Counted from the stretch's first letter, positions 15,254-24,349 are shown. The stretch is 36,597 nucleotides of DNA from Cyclobacteriaceae bacterium HetDA_MAG_MS6 (GCA_019192485.1 JAHCMJ010000009.1:1-36597), one strand, 5' to 3'. Numbers and translations are program-made. The notes: generated by a model not told the origin, from the letters alone.

Positions 15254-17728
15254 ATGTTAAGAAATTACCTATCAATCGCCTGGAGAAATTTGTTAAGAAA
15301 TCAGGTTTTTTCCCTTCTTAACATTTCAGGATTATCCATTGGTATCGCTGCTTTTTGGATGATCCTTCACTACGTGTTTTTTGAACGGAGTTATGAGCGC
15401 TTCATGGACCATGGTGAAAATATCTATCGGGTGCAGCTGGATGTACATCGGAATCAACAGCTAGTATACCAAAGCTCGGAAAATTATGCAGGGGTAGGTG
15501 AAGCTTTGAAAAAGGAGCTTCCTGAGGTGATTGAATTCGGTAGATTCTACAACATGGGATCCAAAAATCAAGTCAATATTACCTGGTATGATGCGCCTGT
15601 CGATCCAGTGACCTTGAAGCAAAAGAGGTTCCTGTATGCAGATGAAACGGTCTTGGATTTATTTTCTTATCAGGTGAATAGAGGTGAGTCATCAACGGCA
15701 TTGAAGGAGCCGTTTACCATAGCAATATCAGAGCGAATGGCCCAAAAATATTTCAAGGGAGCCGATCCGATTGGGAAGTTTTTGAGACTGGAAGATGATG
15801 ATTTTAATAACGAACTGTGCAAGGTAACCGCAGTTTTTCAGGATTCGCCACCTAATACACATTTGAAGTTCGATGTCTTGATCTCATTTAGCACACTCTA
15901 CAGTCGTGACGATGGAGAAGGTTGGGCTATTCCAAGGTATAAAACTGGCTGGGGTCGAAAAGATTATTATACCTATGTTCTCTTAAGAGCAGGCACCGAT
16001 CCAAAGGAGGTAGAGCGAAAACTTCCGGCCATTGTAGAGAAGTACAAACCGGAATTAGCCGAGCGTGGAGATGAGGACGTATTGAGGTTACAACCTGTCA
16101 AAGATATTCACCTGACCTCCAGGCTTACCGATGAAGCAGAGGTAAATGGTGATGGTGAGGCGGTTTTGTATCTGTCTATAATAGCAATCTTCATCATTGT
16201 CATAGCCTGGATCAACTATATCAATCTGGGGACAGCCAAGGCTATAGATCGGGCAAAAGAAGTGGGTTTGAGGAAGGTGCTAGGCTCCAGAAGAGGGCAG
16301 CTGATGGTTCAGTTTCTGTTAGAGTCTTTAATGATCAAGGCCATGGCCATATTGGTGGCGGCTGTTTTGGTTCTGCTATTTATGCCACTTTTTAATCAAA
16401 TAGGAGGGACACCCAGTTCTCATTTGATCTGGACACAACCATGGTTTTGGATTTCGATGGTCCTACTGCTGGTGGTTGGCGGATTGGTCTCAGGGATTTA
16501 TCCTTCCCTGGTACTCTCATCTTACAAACCCATCACAGTCCTTAGAGGTAAACTCAAAACGTCATTAGAAGGTATCAGTCTTCGTCGTGCTTTGGTTACG
16601 TTACAATTTGCCGTATCTGTTGGGTTGATCATTGGTACTGGGATCGTCTATCAGCAGATGGCCTACATGCAGGAAAGAGACCTGGGTTTTGATCCTGAGC
16701 AGATAGTGGTTGTAACCAGGCCCGCAGTACGGGATACCTCCAATGAAGTGGCGGGTAGAAATTTTGATTCATTCAAAAATGGTCTGAAAAACCAATCTGA
16801 TATTGTGGAGGTGGGGACTTCGCTCGCTTTGCCAGGAAAGAAACTCCGTTTCAAAACTCCGGTAAGATCCAAGGGTATGGCTCCATCAGAGGCACTTTCT
16901 TTTGCGATTTCAATGATGGATTATGAGTTCATGGACCTTATGGCAATGGAACTGGTGGCAGGGCGTAACTTTTCACGAGATTTCACAAACGATGAAGACA
17001 CCTCGGTGCTGGTTAATGAAACCGCAGCAATCGCCCTGGGTTTTGAGCAAGCTGAAGATGCCATTGGTGAAAACATCACGTTTGACCAGTGGGAGTGGCA
17101 GCCTAAAATCATCGGAGTAGTTAAGGACTTTCATCAGGAGTCCTTACAGGAACCCATTGTACCTATTTCCTTCGCTTTAGGTAGTTGGTGGCTTGAGTAC
17201 TATATGATCAAGATCAAAACGAATGATGTTGATTACACCATGGATAAGATCGAAAAACAATGGCATGCCTCTTTCGCCGGAAATCCTTTTGATTACTTGT
17301 TTTTAGATGAATATTTCAATAGCTACTATCAGGCCGAGCAACGATTTCAGCACTTGTTTACGGTGTTTTCAGTATTAGCGATTTTCATTGGAGTTTTGGG
17401 ACTGTTTGGATTGTCACTATTCAGCACAGTACAGCGAGCTAAAGAGATTGGTATTAGAAAGGTTCTTGGTGCTAGCATAGCCAATGTAGTAGGACTCTTA
17501 CTTAGTGATATCGTCAAACTATTGCTTTTTGCCAATCTGGTGGCGTGGCCTCTTGCATACTATTTCATGAAAGGTTGGCTAGAGAATTATCCGTATGCTA
17601 CAGAGATCAGTTGGTTTCTATTTGTCGGGGCTGGTTTGACTGTTATACTTGTGGCCTTTGCGACAGTTGCCTTTCAAACTATAAGATCCGCTCGGGCAAA
17701 TCCTGTTGAATCTCTAAAATACGAATGA
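15254..17728 (+). CDS. ABC transporter permease, FtsX/MacB-PCD duplicated type
   Basis: This 824-residue inner-membrane protein belongs to the large permeases with two MacB-like periplasmic domains and two FtsX cores that are common in Bacteroidota. I start it at ATG 15254, where 'MLRNYLSIAWRNLLRNQVFSLLN' gives the usual N-terminus; TTG 15176 would add 26 atypical residues. After a first helix (about residues 22-46) comes a periplasmic domain, then three helices (about 300-430) with 'GTAKAIDRAKEVGLRKVLGS', and a second half that repeats the plan and ends with 'RAKEIGIRKVLGAS' and a final 'RSARANPVESLKYE'. The paired 'A.EIG.RKVLG' motifs are coupling helices that touch the ATPase. No ATPase gene is adjacent, which is frequent for this subgroup. 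Substrate unknown; relatives move lipoproteins, peptides or drugs, or act mechanically on the wall. Confidence 0.93.
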   Translation: MLRNYLSIAWRNLLRNQVFSLLNISGLSIGIAAFWMILHYVFFERSYERFMDHGENIYRVQLDVHRNQQLVYQSSENYAGVGEALKKELPEVIEFGRFYNMGSKNQVNITWYDAPVDPVTLKQKRFLYADETVLDLFSYQVNRGESSTALKEPFTIAISERMAQKYFKGADPIGKFLRLEDDDFNNELCKVTAVFQDSPPNTHLKFDVLISFSTLYSRDDGEGWAIPRYKTGWGRKDYYTYVLLRAGTDPKEVERKLPAIVEKYKPELAERGDEDVLRLQPVKDIHLTSRLTDEAEVNGDGEAVLYLSIIAIFIIVIAWINYINLGTAKAIDRAKEVGLRKVLGSRRGQLMVQFLLESLMIKAMAILVAAVLVLLFMPLFNQIGGTPSSHLIWTQPWFWISMVLLLVVGGLVSGIYPSLVLSSYKPITVLRGKLKTSLEGISLRRALVTLQFAVSVGLIIGTGIVYQQMAYMQERDLGFDPEQIVVVTRPAVRDTSNEVAGRNFDSFKNGLKNQSDIVEVGTSLALPGKKLRFKTPVRSKGMAPSEALSFAISMMDYEFMDLMAMELVAGRNFSRDFTNDEDTSVLVNETAAIALGFEQAEDAIGENITFDQWEWQPKIIGVVKDFHQESLQEPIVPISFALGSWWLEYYMIKIKTNDVDYTMDKIEKQWHASFAGNPFDYLFLDEYFNSYYQAEQRFQHLFTVFSVLAIFIGVLGLFGLSLFSTVQRAKEIGIRKVLGASIANVVGLLLSDIVKLLLFANLVAWPLAYYFMKGWLENYPYATEISWFLFVGAGLTVILVAFATVAFQTIRSARANPVESLKYE

Positions 17729-17729
17729 G

Positions 17730-18386
17730 CTAATTGATACAGTGCTTGACCTGATATCGCTGAGTAAGCTGACTGCCAAAATTGACGGCCTTTTCAAAGT
17801 CCATGCAGCCTTCCTCGGTGCGACCTATTCTAACGCGAGCCAGCCCGCGATTGTGATGGGCCATGTAGTTGCCAATATCAGTTTGTAGTACCTGAGAGTA
17901 GTCCTGTTCTGCCTGTTGGTATTTGCGTAATCCCATATAGCAATTGGCTCGATTATAGAGACATTTCAGCTCATCAATTGGAATCTCGGTGCTATCTCGA
18001 TAATCCAAGGCTGCAGTATAATACTCGATTCCACTCGCATAATCTTTTATTTGGTAGGCAATGTTGCCCGCTAATACAAAATAATCGGATTGGAAGGGTT
18101 CCAATTGCAATGATCTCTTGATCTTTTCCAGAGCTGGTTGATATTGCTTGAGCTTATAGTGAGCAAATGCCGATGCATAACTGAAATCACTATTTCCTTT
18201 ATTCATAGCCATAGCCTGGTCGAGGAAACCAATAGCTTTTTCATAGTTACCTTCGTCAATAAGCAAAGTGCACTCGTTGTATAAAGACATGCTTTTGTTG
18301 TACAGCTCTTCACTTATGACCGATTCCTGACCAAATACAAATGGGATGTTGACCAGAATTAATGAGAAAAAAAGTAAGGCTTTCAT
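17730..18386 (-). CDS. Exported tetratricopeptide (TPR) repeat protein
   Basis: I start this at ATG 18386, which gives a clean signal peptide (Met-Lys-Ala-Leu-Leu-Phe-Phe ... Val-Phe-Gly-Gln) and 218 residues. The frame is open for 54 more codons upstream, but that extension has no signal and is not credible. Residues about 25-200 hold four to five TPR helical pairs with the usual spacing of small and aromatic residues: 'EGNYEKAIGFLDQAMAMN', 'YKLKQYQPALEKIKRSL.LEP', 'KDYASGIEYYTAALDY', 'RKYQQAEQDYSQVLQ' and 'GCMDFEKAVNFGS'. TPR domains bind other proteins; the partner is unknown. It ends one base after the convergent ABC permease gene. A housekeeping scaffold or an envelope assembly role is equally possible. 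Confidence 0.85.
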   Translation of the reverse strand: MKALLFFSLILVNIPFVFGQESVISEELYNKSMSLYNECTLLIDEGNYEKAIGFLDQAMAMNKGNSDFSYASAFAHYKLKQYQPALEKIKRSLQLEPFQSDYFVLAGNIAYQIKDYASGIEYYTAALDYRDSTEIPIDELKCLYNRANCYMGLRKYQQAEQDYSQVLQTDIGNYMAHHNRGLARVRIGRTEEGCMDFEKAVNFGSQLTQRYQVKHCIN

Positions 18387-18851
18387 GGGTATCCTTTGTT
18401 TGTGGTTGAAAAGGTCTTGCAACAGTGAGTGATTCCAAAGCCAATTCAAAGCTGCTATTTCTTCAGGATAAAAAAAACTTGAGAGTAGTGATAAGGAAAT
18501 AGAGGTGTTGATCTGGAAAAATCTGTGATAGAAAGGAATGCTCATCACCCTGGTTCACAGAGACTTGCCAGGCAATTGCCCGAAATCTTTTTGGACTGTA
18601 TTCCTAATGCAACTCAGGACTATTTGGTGGAGAACCAATCACCTCATCTTCTGGGATGCTCTTTCCTGGGGGTAAGTAGATAGTGCGCCTAAGAGGACTC
18701 CTCCATCACCATGATGTCACATCTAAATGGAAAAAAGTACGTTAGTGCGATCGAAAGGTTTCCAGGACCGGATATCAGTTGAATGACCGTCGAAGCAATA
18801 CTTTGCGCAACGTCATAACTATTTTGATCTGTTCATCGTTTGGGAGGTGTA
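18387..18851. other. Gene-poor stretch of about 465 bases
   Basis: This lies between the divergent TPR and hydrolase genes. Both promoters should be here, but I find no exact TAnnTTTG element. The TPR frame stays open to 18548. A plus-strand segment without ATG (about 18497-18682) and a minus-strand segment (about 18600-18700, 'YLPPGKSIPEDEVIG' then stop) look somewhat protein-like. Neither has a start or a recognised family. They may be chance or traces of a decayed gene. Confidence 0.4.
18842..18847 (+). promoter_or_regulatory. Possible Shine-Dalgarno sequence for the lipoprotein hydrolase gene
   Basis: GGGAGG stands four bases before ATG 18852. It favours that ATG over the in-frame TTG at 18840, which lies upstream of it. 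Bacteroidota often lack such sites, so its weight is modest. Confidence 0.35.
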
Positions 18852-19697
18852 ATGCGAAATATAGCGCTTATTTCTTTTTTCTTGATTGCACTTTCTTCTT
18901 GTATGAGTTTCACCATATCTGAGGAGAAGGTGAAGAAAGAATTTGAAGGATTAAACTGGATGCCAGAGCTGCGTTACGACACCATCGGCGAGCGTATTAT
19001 ACACTACGCAGAGGTTGTTCAGGGAAAAGATTGTCTGGTTGTTTTTGTTCACGGGTCTCCAGGTTCATGGAGTGCCTTCATGGAGTACATGAAGAGCGAC
19101 TCATTACTCGCTAATGTAGATATGATATCCATAGATCGACCGGGTTTTGGGCTATCCGATAGGGGATGGCCAGAACCATCCATGAAAAAACAGGCCTATT
19201 TGCTACAGGAGGTCATCAATTCTTATCCTCATCAAGACAAGATTTTAGTAGGGCACTCTCTTGGCGGTCCGGTAATTGCGAGGATGGCTATGGACTATCC
19301 GGATCTGGTAAGTGGGCTGATACTTTTGGCGCCATCTATAGATCCCGAAATGGAAAAAGGCGAATGGTACCGCTCTTGGATGCAGACCAAAGTGATTGGA
19401 GCTTTAACACCCGAAGACTTCTGGGTCTCTAATGAGGAGATTGTACCTCTCAAAGCGGAGCTGGAAGAAATGCTACCATTGTGGAAGCAGATCATAGCTC
19501 CGGCTATCGTCGTACAGGGGACAAAGGACATGCTGGTGCCTAAGGAGAACGCAGATTTTGCACAAGAAGTGATAGCTGATTCATTAATAGAGGTGCGACT
19601 ATTGGAAGGAGCCAATCATTTCATACCTTGGTCGCATGACTATGAGGTAGCAAAGGCTATTCAGGATATGTATACTGCTATGGAGGAGAATGATTAG
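18852..19697 (+). CDS. Lipoprotein alpha/beta hydrolase
   Basis: This 281-residue protein has a lipoprotein signal (Met-Arg-Asn-Ile ... Ala-Leu-Ser-Ser-Cys17), so it is probably anchored by lipid in the envelope. The alpha/beta hydrolase fold shows clearly: oxyanion motif 'VFVHGSPGSWSAF', nucleophile elbow 'VGHSLGG' (Ser136), acid 'GTKDMLVP' (Asp226) and base 'GANHFIPW' (His256). 'ISIDRPGFGLSD' is the usual strand-4 loop. All catalytic residues are present, so an active esterase, lipase or C-C hydrolase is likely; the substrate cannot be read from the sequence. ATG 18852 is chosen because it gives the lipoprotein signal and has a purine-rich site before it. The next gene, a TlpA-like protein, starts nine bases after the stop, so they are probably co-transcribed. 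Confidence 0.88.
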   Translation: MRNIALISFFLIALSSCMSFTISEEKVKKEFEGLNWMPELRYDTIGERIIHYAEVVQGKDCLVVFVHGSPGSWSAFMEYMKSDSLLANVDMISIDRPGFGLSDRGWPEPSMKKQAYLLQEVINSYPHQDKILVGHSLGGPVIARMAMDYPDLVSGLILLAPSIDPEMEKGEWYRSWMQTKVIGALTPEDFWVSNEEIVPLKAELEEMLPLWKQIIAPAIVVQGTKDMLVPKENADFAQEVIADSLIEVRLLEGANHFIPWSHDYEVAKAIQDMYTAMEEND

Positions 19698-19706
19698 TTT
19701 TGACTC

Positions 19707-21095
19707 ATGCGAAATGTATTGATATTATTGATGCTTGCGGCAGGATCTCATGGGCTTTCGCAGGGACACAAAATTGATTTCAAGCTTAATGGTTTGCAGG
19801 ATTCGGTTGTGTATATCGGGTACCATCTTGGCGAGAATCAATTTGTTCATGACACGCTGGAAGTAATAGATCAGCAATTTAGCCTGGAAGGGGAGGAGCC
19901 GATAGTTCCCGGATTGTATTTTATATACACACCAAAAGCATATGTGGAGTTCATTGTGAATGAGCAGCACTTTCAGCTAGAAGCAACACTGGGCAAAAGC
20001 TATGAGGAGTTTCAGGTTGCTAACTCAAGAGAAAACGAGCTTTTCAAAACATTTCAGGTGAAGATGGTAACATTACAACGTGAACAGCTGACTCTTCAGG
20101 AGAAACTAAAGGACGCTACTAAGGTAGATTCTATTGAGGTGCAAGCAAAACTGGTCGGTTTGGCGGCCGAGTCCAAGACATTTCGAGATGATCTAATTGC
20201 GCAAAATGAAGGAACTTTTCTAGCTTCATTTCTGAAAATGATGGATAATGTCAAAGTTCCACTATTTGCAGATATTCCAGATGGACCTGATCGAGAGCTT
20301 GCTCGATATCAGTATTATAGAGCTCATTATTTTGATATCATCGACCTGGAACAGGACGGTCTGCACCGTACACCACTGATGCAGCGGAAAATTATGACAT
20401 ATTTGGATCAGGTGATACCGCAGCATCCGGACACCATTGCTTTAGAGATTGATAAGTTCATTTCTAGTTTACGTAGCAACCCGGCATCTTTTAGGTTTTG
20501 GGTGGTAAGTCTTTTTCAAAAATATCAGGAGACTAAGATCATGGGAATGGATGCTGTTGTGGTGCATCTGGCAGAGCAGTACTACCTGAGCGGCGAGGCC
20601 AGCTGGATGACAGATGAAGATCTCGAAAAGATGCGCAAAGAGGTAAATCTGCTGAAACCTAACCTGATAGGTCGTCCTGCGCCAGAACTTGTTTTACTTG
20701 ACACTTTATTGCAAGTCAGCAATCCCCTTAGTCTGGAGGATCGGTTTGTGGTACTTTACTTCTATGATCCTGATTGTGGGCATTGCAAGAAGAAAACGCC
20801 CGTTTTGAGGGACAGTTATTATGATCTCAAGGACCTCGGTGCAGAGGTCGTGGCAGTGTGCACGGTAACAGATGTAGAAAGGTGGCGCAACTACATTGAT
20901 GAAAATGAATTGGATTGGATCAACCTGGCGGACCCATATGTCCAAAGTGATTTTCGCAGTACATACAATATTCGCAGTACGCCTCAAGTTTATGTTCTCG
21001 ATGAGAATCGAAAGATCATAGCCAAACGACTGGATGTCGAACAACTAGAGAGCTTTATCAAAGACTACTCGGCTTTAGAGAATTTGCGCAATTGA
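19707..21095 (+). CDS. TlpA-like thiol-disulphide oxidoreductase with DUF4369-type N-terminal domain
   Basis: This 462-residue exported protein (signal peptide Met-Arg-Asn-Val ... Leu-Ser-Gln) has the Bacteroidota layout of an N-terminal beta domain like DUF4369 (about residues 22-110, 'FKLNGLQDSVVYIGYHLGE'), a long helical middle part (about 110-310) and a C-terminal thioredoxin fold (about 315-455). The redox site is Cys357-Gly-His-Cys360 in 'YFYDPDCGHCKKKTPVL', and the cis-proline loop is 'RSTPQVYVLDENRKI'. Both cysteines are present, so it can reduce or oxidise disulphides in the periplasm, for example in cytochrome c maturation or in repair of exported proteins. Target unknown. It follows the hydrolase gene by nine bases and ends four bases before the convergent small gene. 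Confidence 0.9.
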   Translation: MRNVLILLMLAAGSHGLSQGHKIDFKLNGLQDSVVYIGYHLGENQFVHDTLEVIDQQFSLEGEEPIVPGLYFIYTPKAYVEFIVNEQHFQLEATLGKSYEEFQVANSRENELFKTFQVKMVTLQREQLTLQEKLKDATKVDSIEVQAKLVGLAAESKTFRDDLIAQNEGTFLASFLKMMDNVKVPLFADIPDGPDRELARYQYYRAHYFDIIDLEQDGLHRTPLMQRKIMTYLDQVIPQHPDTIALEIDKFISSLRSNPASFRFWVVSLFQKYQETKIMGMDAVVVHLAEQYYLSGEASWMTDEDLEKMRKEVNLLKPNLIGRPAPELVLLDTLLQVSNPLSLEDRFVVLYFYDPDCGHCKKKTPVLRDSYYDLKDLGAEVVAVCTVTDVERWRNYIDENELDWINLADPYVQSDFRSTYNIRSTPQVYVLDENRKIIAKRLDVEQLESFIKDYSALENLRN

Positions 21096-21098
21096 CGG

Positions 21099-21260
21099 TC
21101 AAAGCGCCTCTATTCTCTTCAAAACTTCATCAGCTTCAAACATTTTCTGATCACTGGCCTTGCGATCAGAATGTGATAATTTGTGAGCTTTAGATAATAG
21201 ATCCTTGTATTTCTTCTCGAGCTTTTCCTTCTCTGATTTTGGTTTGAATAAATTCAGCAT
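21099..21260 (-). CDS. Lacal_2735 family small protein
   Basis: A 53-residue gene starts at ATG 21260 and ends at TGA 21101-21099. The protein begins MLNLFKPKSEKEKLEKKY, continues 'LLSKAHKLSHSDRKASDQK' and ends 'EADEVLKRIEAL'. This matches the Lacal_2735 family, short charged helical proteins found across Bacteroidota with the 'NRKASD.K..EA..I...I' core. The function of the family is unknown. It lies four bases past the convergent TlpA gene and 49 bases downstream of the MORN-repeat gene on the same strand, so it may be read through from there. Its small size makes it easy to miss. Confidence 0.85.
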   Translation of the reverse strand: MLNLFKPKSEKEKLEKKYKDLLSKAHKLSHSDRKASDQKMFEADEVLKRIEAL

Positions 21261-21309
21261 TGATATCTCTTTAAGGCAAAACCTGAATACAGCCCGGAAT
21301 GTTTTTAGA

Positions 21310-22635
21310 TCAATCGTGATTGACTCGCTTTATGAGTCTACCACGAGGATTGTAGTACTTCCAAACGCCTGTTTTAGTACCCCCTGACTGGTAGTTTCCT
21401 TCTGATTCTGTCTTGCCATTTTTAAATGAGTAGTACCAATAACCAAAAGGTTCATTATCTTTCATGAGTCCAAATGATGCGACGGTGCCCGACTTGTAGT
21501 AGGTCCTATAATTTCCACTGAAGTAACCATCGTTCATTTCTGCATCCACTTTCGGCTCTCCCTCGTCATAATATTCAATGTAGGTACCATCGCCATTTTT
21601 CAGGTCACCAGCATGGAGGGGCTCACCTTTGATGGTGTAAAACTCAGAAACCTCCAACAGCTTGCCTTTCTGCCATTTTTGCTCTTGTTGCAACTGTTCG
21701 TTTGGATAGAATAGACCCCAAAGTCCATCCTTTTCGTCTAACTGATAACTGCCTATCATTTCCAGAACGCCATTGGTGTGATAGTATATCCACTGTCCTT
21801 CACGCATATCATTGACATATGCCCCTTCAGTGTCTATAGCACCATTTTCTTTAAAGTACTTCCACAGCGCGGTTTTTTGTCCTTTCTCAAAAGAACCTAT
21901 GGCATATAGCGTGCCTTTTTGAAGAAAACTAAGCCACTTTCCAGTTTTTAAACCTAGCTTGTACTCACCATCAACACTCTTTTTGCCACTCTGATAAAAC
22001 TCCCTGTACTTCCCTTCCAGCAAACCATTTTTGTAGTGAAACTCGGATTTGAGTTTTTGGTTGGGATGGTAGGTTTGCCATTTTCCGCTCTTCACACCAT
22101 AGTGATATCGCTCAATAGATTTGATGATCTCTACCCCCCAGTCTCCGTAGCTAAAGTAAAATTCCCATTTACCATGAGGAAGATCATTCCTGTAGCGCTT
22201 GGTATAGTTTTTAGATCCATCAGGCGCAAATTCGATCCATATGCTATCTTTTTTGCCACTATCATACTGTCCTGTTAATGCAATCTCGCCTAGATCATAG
22301 TATTCTTCATAGGGGCCGTCAAGAACGCCATCTTTAAAGTGGGAAGTGGTAATGATCCCTCCAAACTTGTCATATGTTGTGGTAAGGCCGTGTTTTTTGC
22401 CATTACGATAGGCTACTCGCTCGCGAACAGTCAACCCTGGATAGAAATACCTCCATATGCCCTCCTTTTGATTGTCTTGTATTCTTCCCTTAGCCATCAA
22501 TCGTCCATGTTGGTCATAGCCCTCGAACACGCTATTTTTGATTGTATCTCTACTGAAAATAAGTTCTTTGCTAGCTTGGGCTACGGTTGTTGCTCTACAA
22601 CTCAGAATACAAAGGCTAAGGATAAAATATTTCAT
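21310..22635 (-). CDS. Exported MORN-repeat protein (YwqK-like 'toxin-antitoxin' annotation family)
   Basis: This 441-residue protein has a signal peptide (Met-Lys-Tyr-Phe-Ile ... Val-Ala-Gln). After it come about 15 repeats of 22-25 residues with the MORN pattern 'G.Y..G.K.G.W..Y..NG.L': for example 'GRIQDNQKEGIWRYFYPG', 'GEYKLGLKTGKWLSF', 'GAYVNDMREGQWIYYHTNG' and 'GNYQSGGTKTGVWKYYNPRG'. Such proteins are often labelled YwqK antitoxins, but no toxin gene is nearby and the protein is exported, so I do not accept that role. The repeats form a long beta-solenoid-like ladder suited to surface binding or scaffolding. The frame is intact from ATG 22635. It is followed by the Lacal_2735 gene on the same strand. 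Confidence 0.88.
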   Translation of the reverse strand: MKYFILSLCILSCRATTVAQASKELIFSRDTIKNSVFEGYDQHGRLMAKGRIQDNQKEGIWRYFYPGLTVRERVAYRNGKKHGLTTTYDKFGGIITTSHFKDGVLDGPYEEYYDLGEIALTGQYDSGKKDSIWIEFAPDGSKNYTKRYRNDLPHGKWEFYFSYGDWGVEIIKSIERYHYGVKSGKWQTYHPNQKLKSEFHYKNGLLEGKYREFYQSGKKSVDGEYKLGLKTGKWLSFLQKGTLYAIGSFEKGQKTALWKYFKENGAIDTEGAYVNDMREGQWIYYHTNGVLEMIGSYQLDEKDGLWGLFYPNEQLQQEQKWQKGKLLEVSEFYTIKGEPLHAGDLKNGDGTYIEYYDEGEPKVDAEMNDGYFSGNYRTYYKSGTVASFGLMKDNEPFGYWYYSFKNGKTESEGNYQSGGTKTGVWKYYNPRGRLIKRVNHD

Positions 22636-22688
22636 GATCTACCTACAAAACAAAAATCGGGCAAAACTTATTTTATTTTCATTTTTGA

Positions 22689-23297
22689 TCAGACTTCCTT
22701 ACCGGAAATAACCAGAATCATGTGTGATAACACTGAACAAGCTTGACTGGAAACTTTGGGCAGTTGAGAGATTGGCTTTCGTTGTGCAACTTTTAAAAAG
22801 GGGTGGTTACTTACAATTTGTTGGTAATGTTTTTCTTCGACTTCATCAATGTGCCAGTAATTATCTTTCTCGAAGTGATAGTCCCAAGGTGTTGGTCCTG
22901 TTGAGATGTAGTAGTCACGTAGCCTGGTGTAGCTGGAGGTCAGTTTTGGTCGATATAGCTCTAATGCTTCTCCTTCCATGTGCAGTGTAAAACTGATTTC
23001 GTTACCCCACCATATCATGATCCTAAAGGCAAATACTGAGGTCTTTGTGAATAACCTTGGGTAGTCCAATACGAAATAAGGTAAGTTACGATATCGCTCG
23101 CCTTTGGAGATTTTGCCGGATTTGGTAAATGTACCTTCCGGGAAATCAAACTTTTGATTAGCTAGAAGTACTTTTAACTGAGCCTCTGCATCACTTAGCA
23201 ATGCAACAACTTTTTTTGAGATCGAAACCTTGGCAAGTAGGAAGGACTTGTCGGAAAGTAAATCTATCTCAGCGTCAGTTAATGCCGGAATCGCCAT
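22689..23297 (-). CDS. Conserved hypothetical protein directly after fabH
   Basis: This 202-residue protein has no signal peptide or membrane helix. Aromatic-rich conserved-looking stretches include 'ISKGERYRNLPYFVLDYPRLF', 'FAFRIMIWWGNEISFTLHMEG' and 'WHIDEVEE'. I have a general memory of similar uncharacterised proteins in Bacteroidota but no named function. The ATG follows the fabH stop with no base between (TAA 23300-23298, ATG 23297), so it should be translated from the same message. A role near fatty acid synthesis is only inferred from this. The C-terminus holds the only cysteine. Confidence 0.78.
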   Translation of the reverse strand: MAIPALTDAEIDLLSDKSFLLAKVSISKKVVALLSDAEAQLKVLLANQKFDFPEGTFTKSGKISKGERYRNLPYFVLDYPRLFTKTSVFAFRIMIWWGNEISFTLHMEGEALELYRPKLTSSYTRLRDYYISTGPTPWDYHFEKDNYWHIDEVEEKHYQQIVSNHPFLKVAQRKPISQLPKVSSQACSVLSHMILVISGKEV

Positions 23298-24299
23298 TTA
23301 CCAGCGGATCAATGCCGAGGCCCAGGTGAACCCACTACCGAAAGCAGCCAGACATATGAGGTCGTTTTCTTTGATCTTGCCCTCTTGCCAAGCTTCACTC
23401 ATGGCTATTGGTATAGAAGCGGCGGTTGTGTTGCCATACCTCATGATATTGTTGTAGACCTGGTCCTGCCCCAATCCCATTTTTTGTTGAATAAATTGAC
23501 TGATTCTCAGATTAGCCTGGTGAGGGATCATCAGGTTGATGTCAGAAGGCGCATAGCCGTTGGCCTCTAGTGCTTCCATGATGACTTGTTGAAACCTGGT
23601 AACAGCATGCTTGAATACAAAATTGCCATTCATGTAGGGGTAGTAGCTGGTGTCGTCAGGATCGTTTTCAGCTATGATTTCAGGTACCCAATGTTTTGTA
23701 TTGGGGCCCAGCAGTGCCAATTCCTTAGCGTGTTTGCCTTCAGCATGTAGGTGGGTAGAAAGTACTCCCTTCTGATCCGTCTTTTGCAGAACTATGGCCC
23801 CGGCTCCATCTCCGAAAATGACAGTAACATTTCGGCCTCGTGTAGTTTTTTCCAATCCACCCGAGTGTAGTTCCGAACCAATCACCAATACGTTATTATA
23901 CATGCCGGTTTTAATAAATTGGTCTGCAACTGACAATGCATATATAAATCCTGAGCATTGATTTCGTACATCTAATGCACCGATCTCACTGATGCCTAGC
24001 TGCTCCTGGACCATGACGCCCGGGCCTGGGAAATAATAATCGGGACTCAGCGTGGCAAATACAATAAAATCAATATCCTCAGGCGTCAGCCCAGCATTTT
24101 CAATGGCCATCCTCGCGGCTTTGGTGCCCATTGTCGATGGTGTATCGTCACCATCGGGAAGTGCCCATCTTCTTTCCTTGATGCCTGTTCGCTCAACGAT
24201 CCAGTCATCATTTGTTTCCATCATCTTCTCAAGATCATGATTGGTCACAACATTTTCGGGCACATAATGGCCTATGCCTGCAATTTTTGAGTTGTACAT
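23298..24299 (-). CDS. fabH: 3-oxoacyl-[ACP] synthase III (KAS III, FabH)
   Basis: FabH starts fatty acid synthesis by condensing an acyl-CoA with malonyl-ACP. The 333-residue length is normal. The catalytic triad is complete: Cys115 in 'RNQCSGFIYAL', His260 in 'MIPHQANLRI' and Asn290 in 'RYGNTTAASIP'. 'ERTGIKERRW' and 'FGDGAGAIVL' are further family marks, and the C-terminal 'AFGSGFTWAS' is the glycine-rich loop. There is no transmembrane part. The start at ATG 24299 gives the usual 'SKIAGIGHYVPENVVTN'. It is immediately followed by a conserved hypothetical gene. Bacteroidota often carry several FabH paralogues, and some serve secondary lipid pathways (for example flexirubin or aryl polyene), so a housekeeping role is likely but not proven here. 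Confidence 0.95.
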   Translation of the reverse strand: MYNSKIAGIGHYVPENVVTNHDLEKMMETNDDWIVERTGIKERRWALPDGDDTPSTMGTKAARMAIENAGLTPEDIDFIVFATLSPDYYFPGPGVMVQEQLGISEIGALDVRNQCSGFIYALSVADQFIKTGMYNNVLVIGSELHSGGLEKTTRGRNVTVIFGDGAGAIVLQKTDQKGVLSTHLHAEGKHAKELALLGPNTKHWVPEIIAENDPDDTSYYPYMNGNFVFKHAVTRFQQVIMEALEANGYAPSDINLMIPHQANLRISQFIQQKMGLGQDQVYNNIMRYGNTTAASIPIAMSEAWQEGKIKENDLICLAAFGSGFTWASALIRW

Positions 24300-24349
24300 G
24301 TTGTTTTGTGTTTATCGCAGGCTAAATATACTATGAAGGAAGTGAAAAC

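Noticed and set aside
21310-22635. Antitoxin role for the MORN-repeat protein
   Set aside because: The label is common for this repeat family, but the protein is exported and no toxin gene is adjacent.
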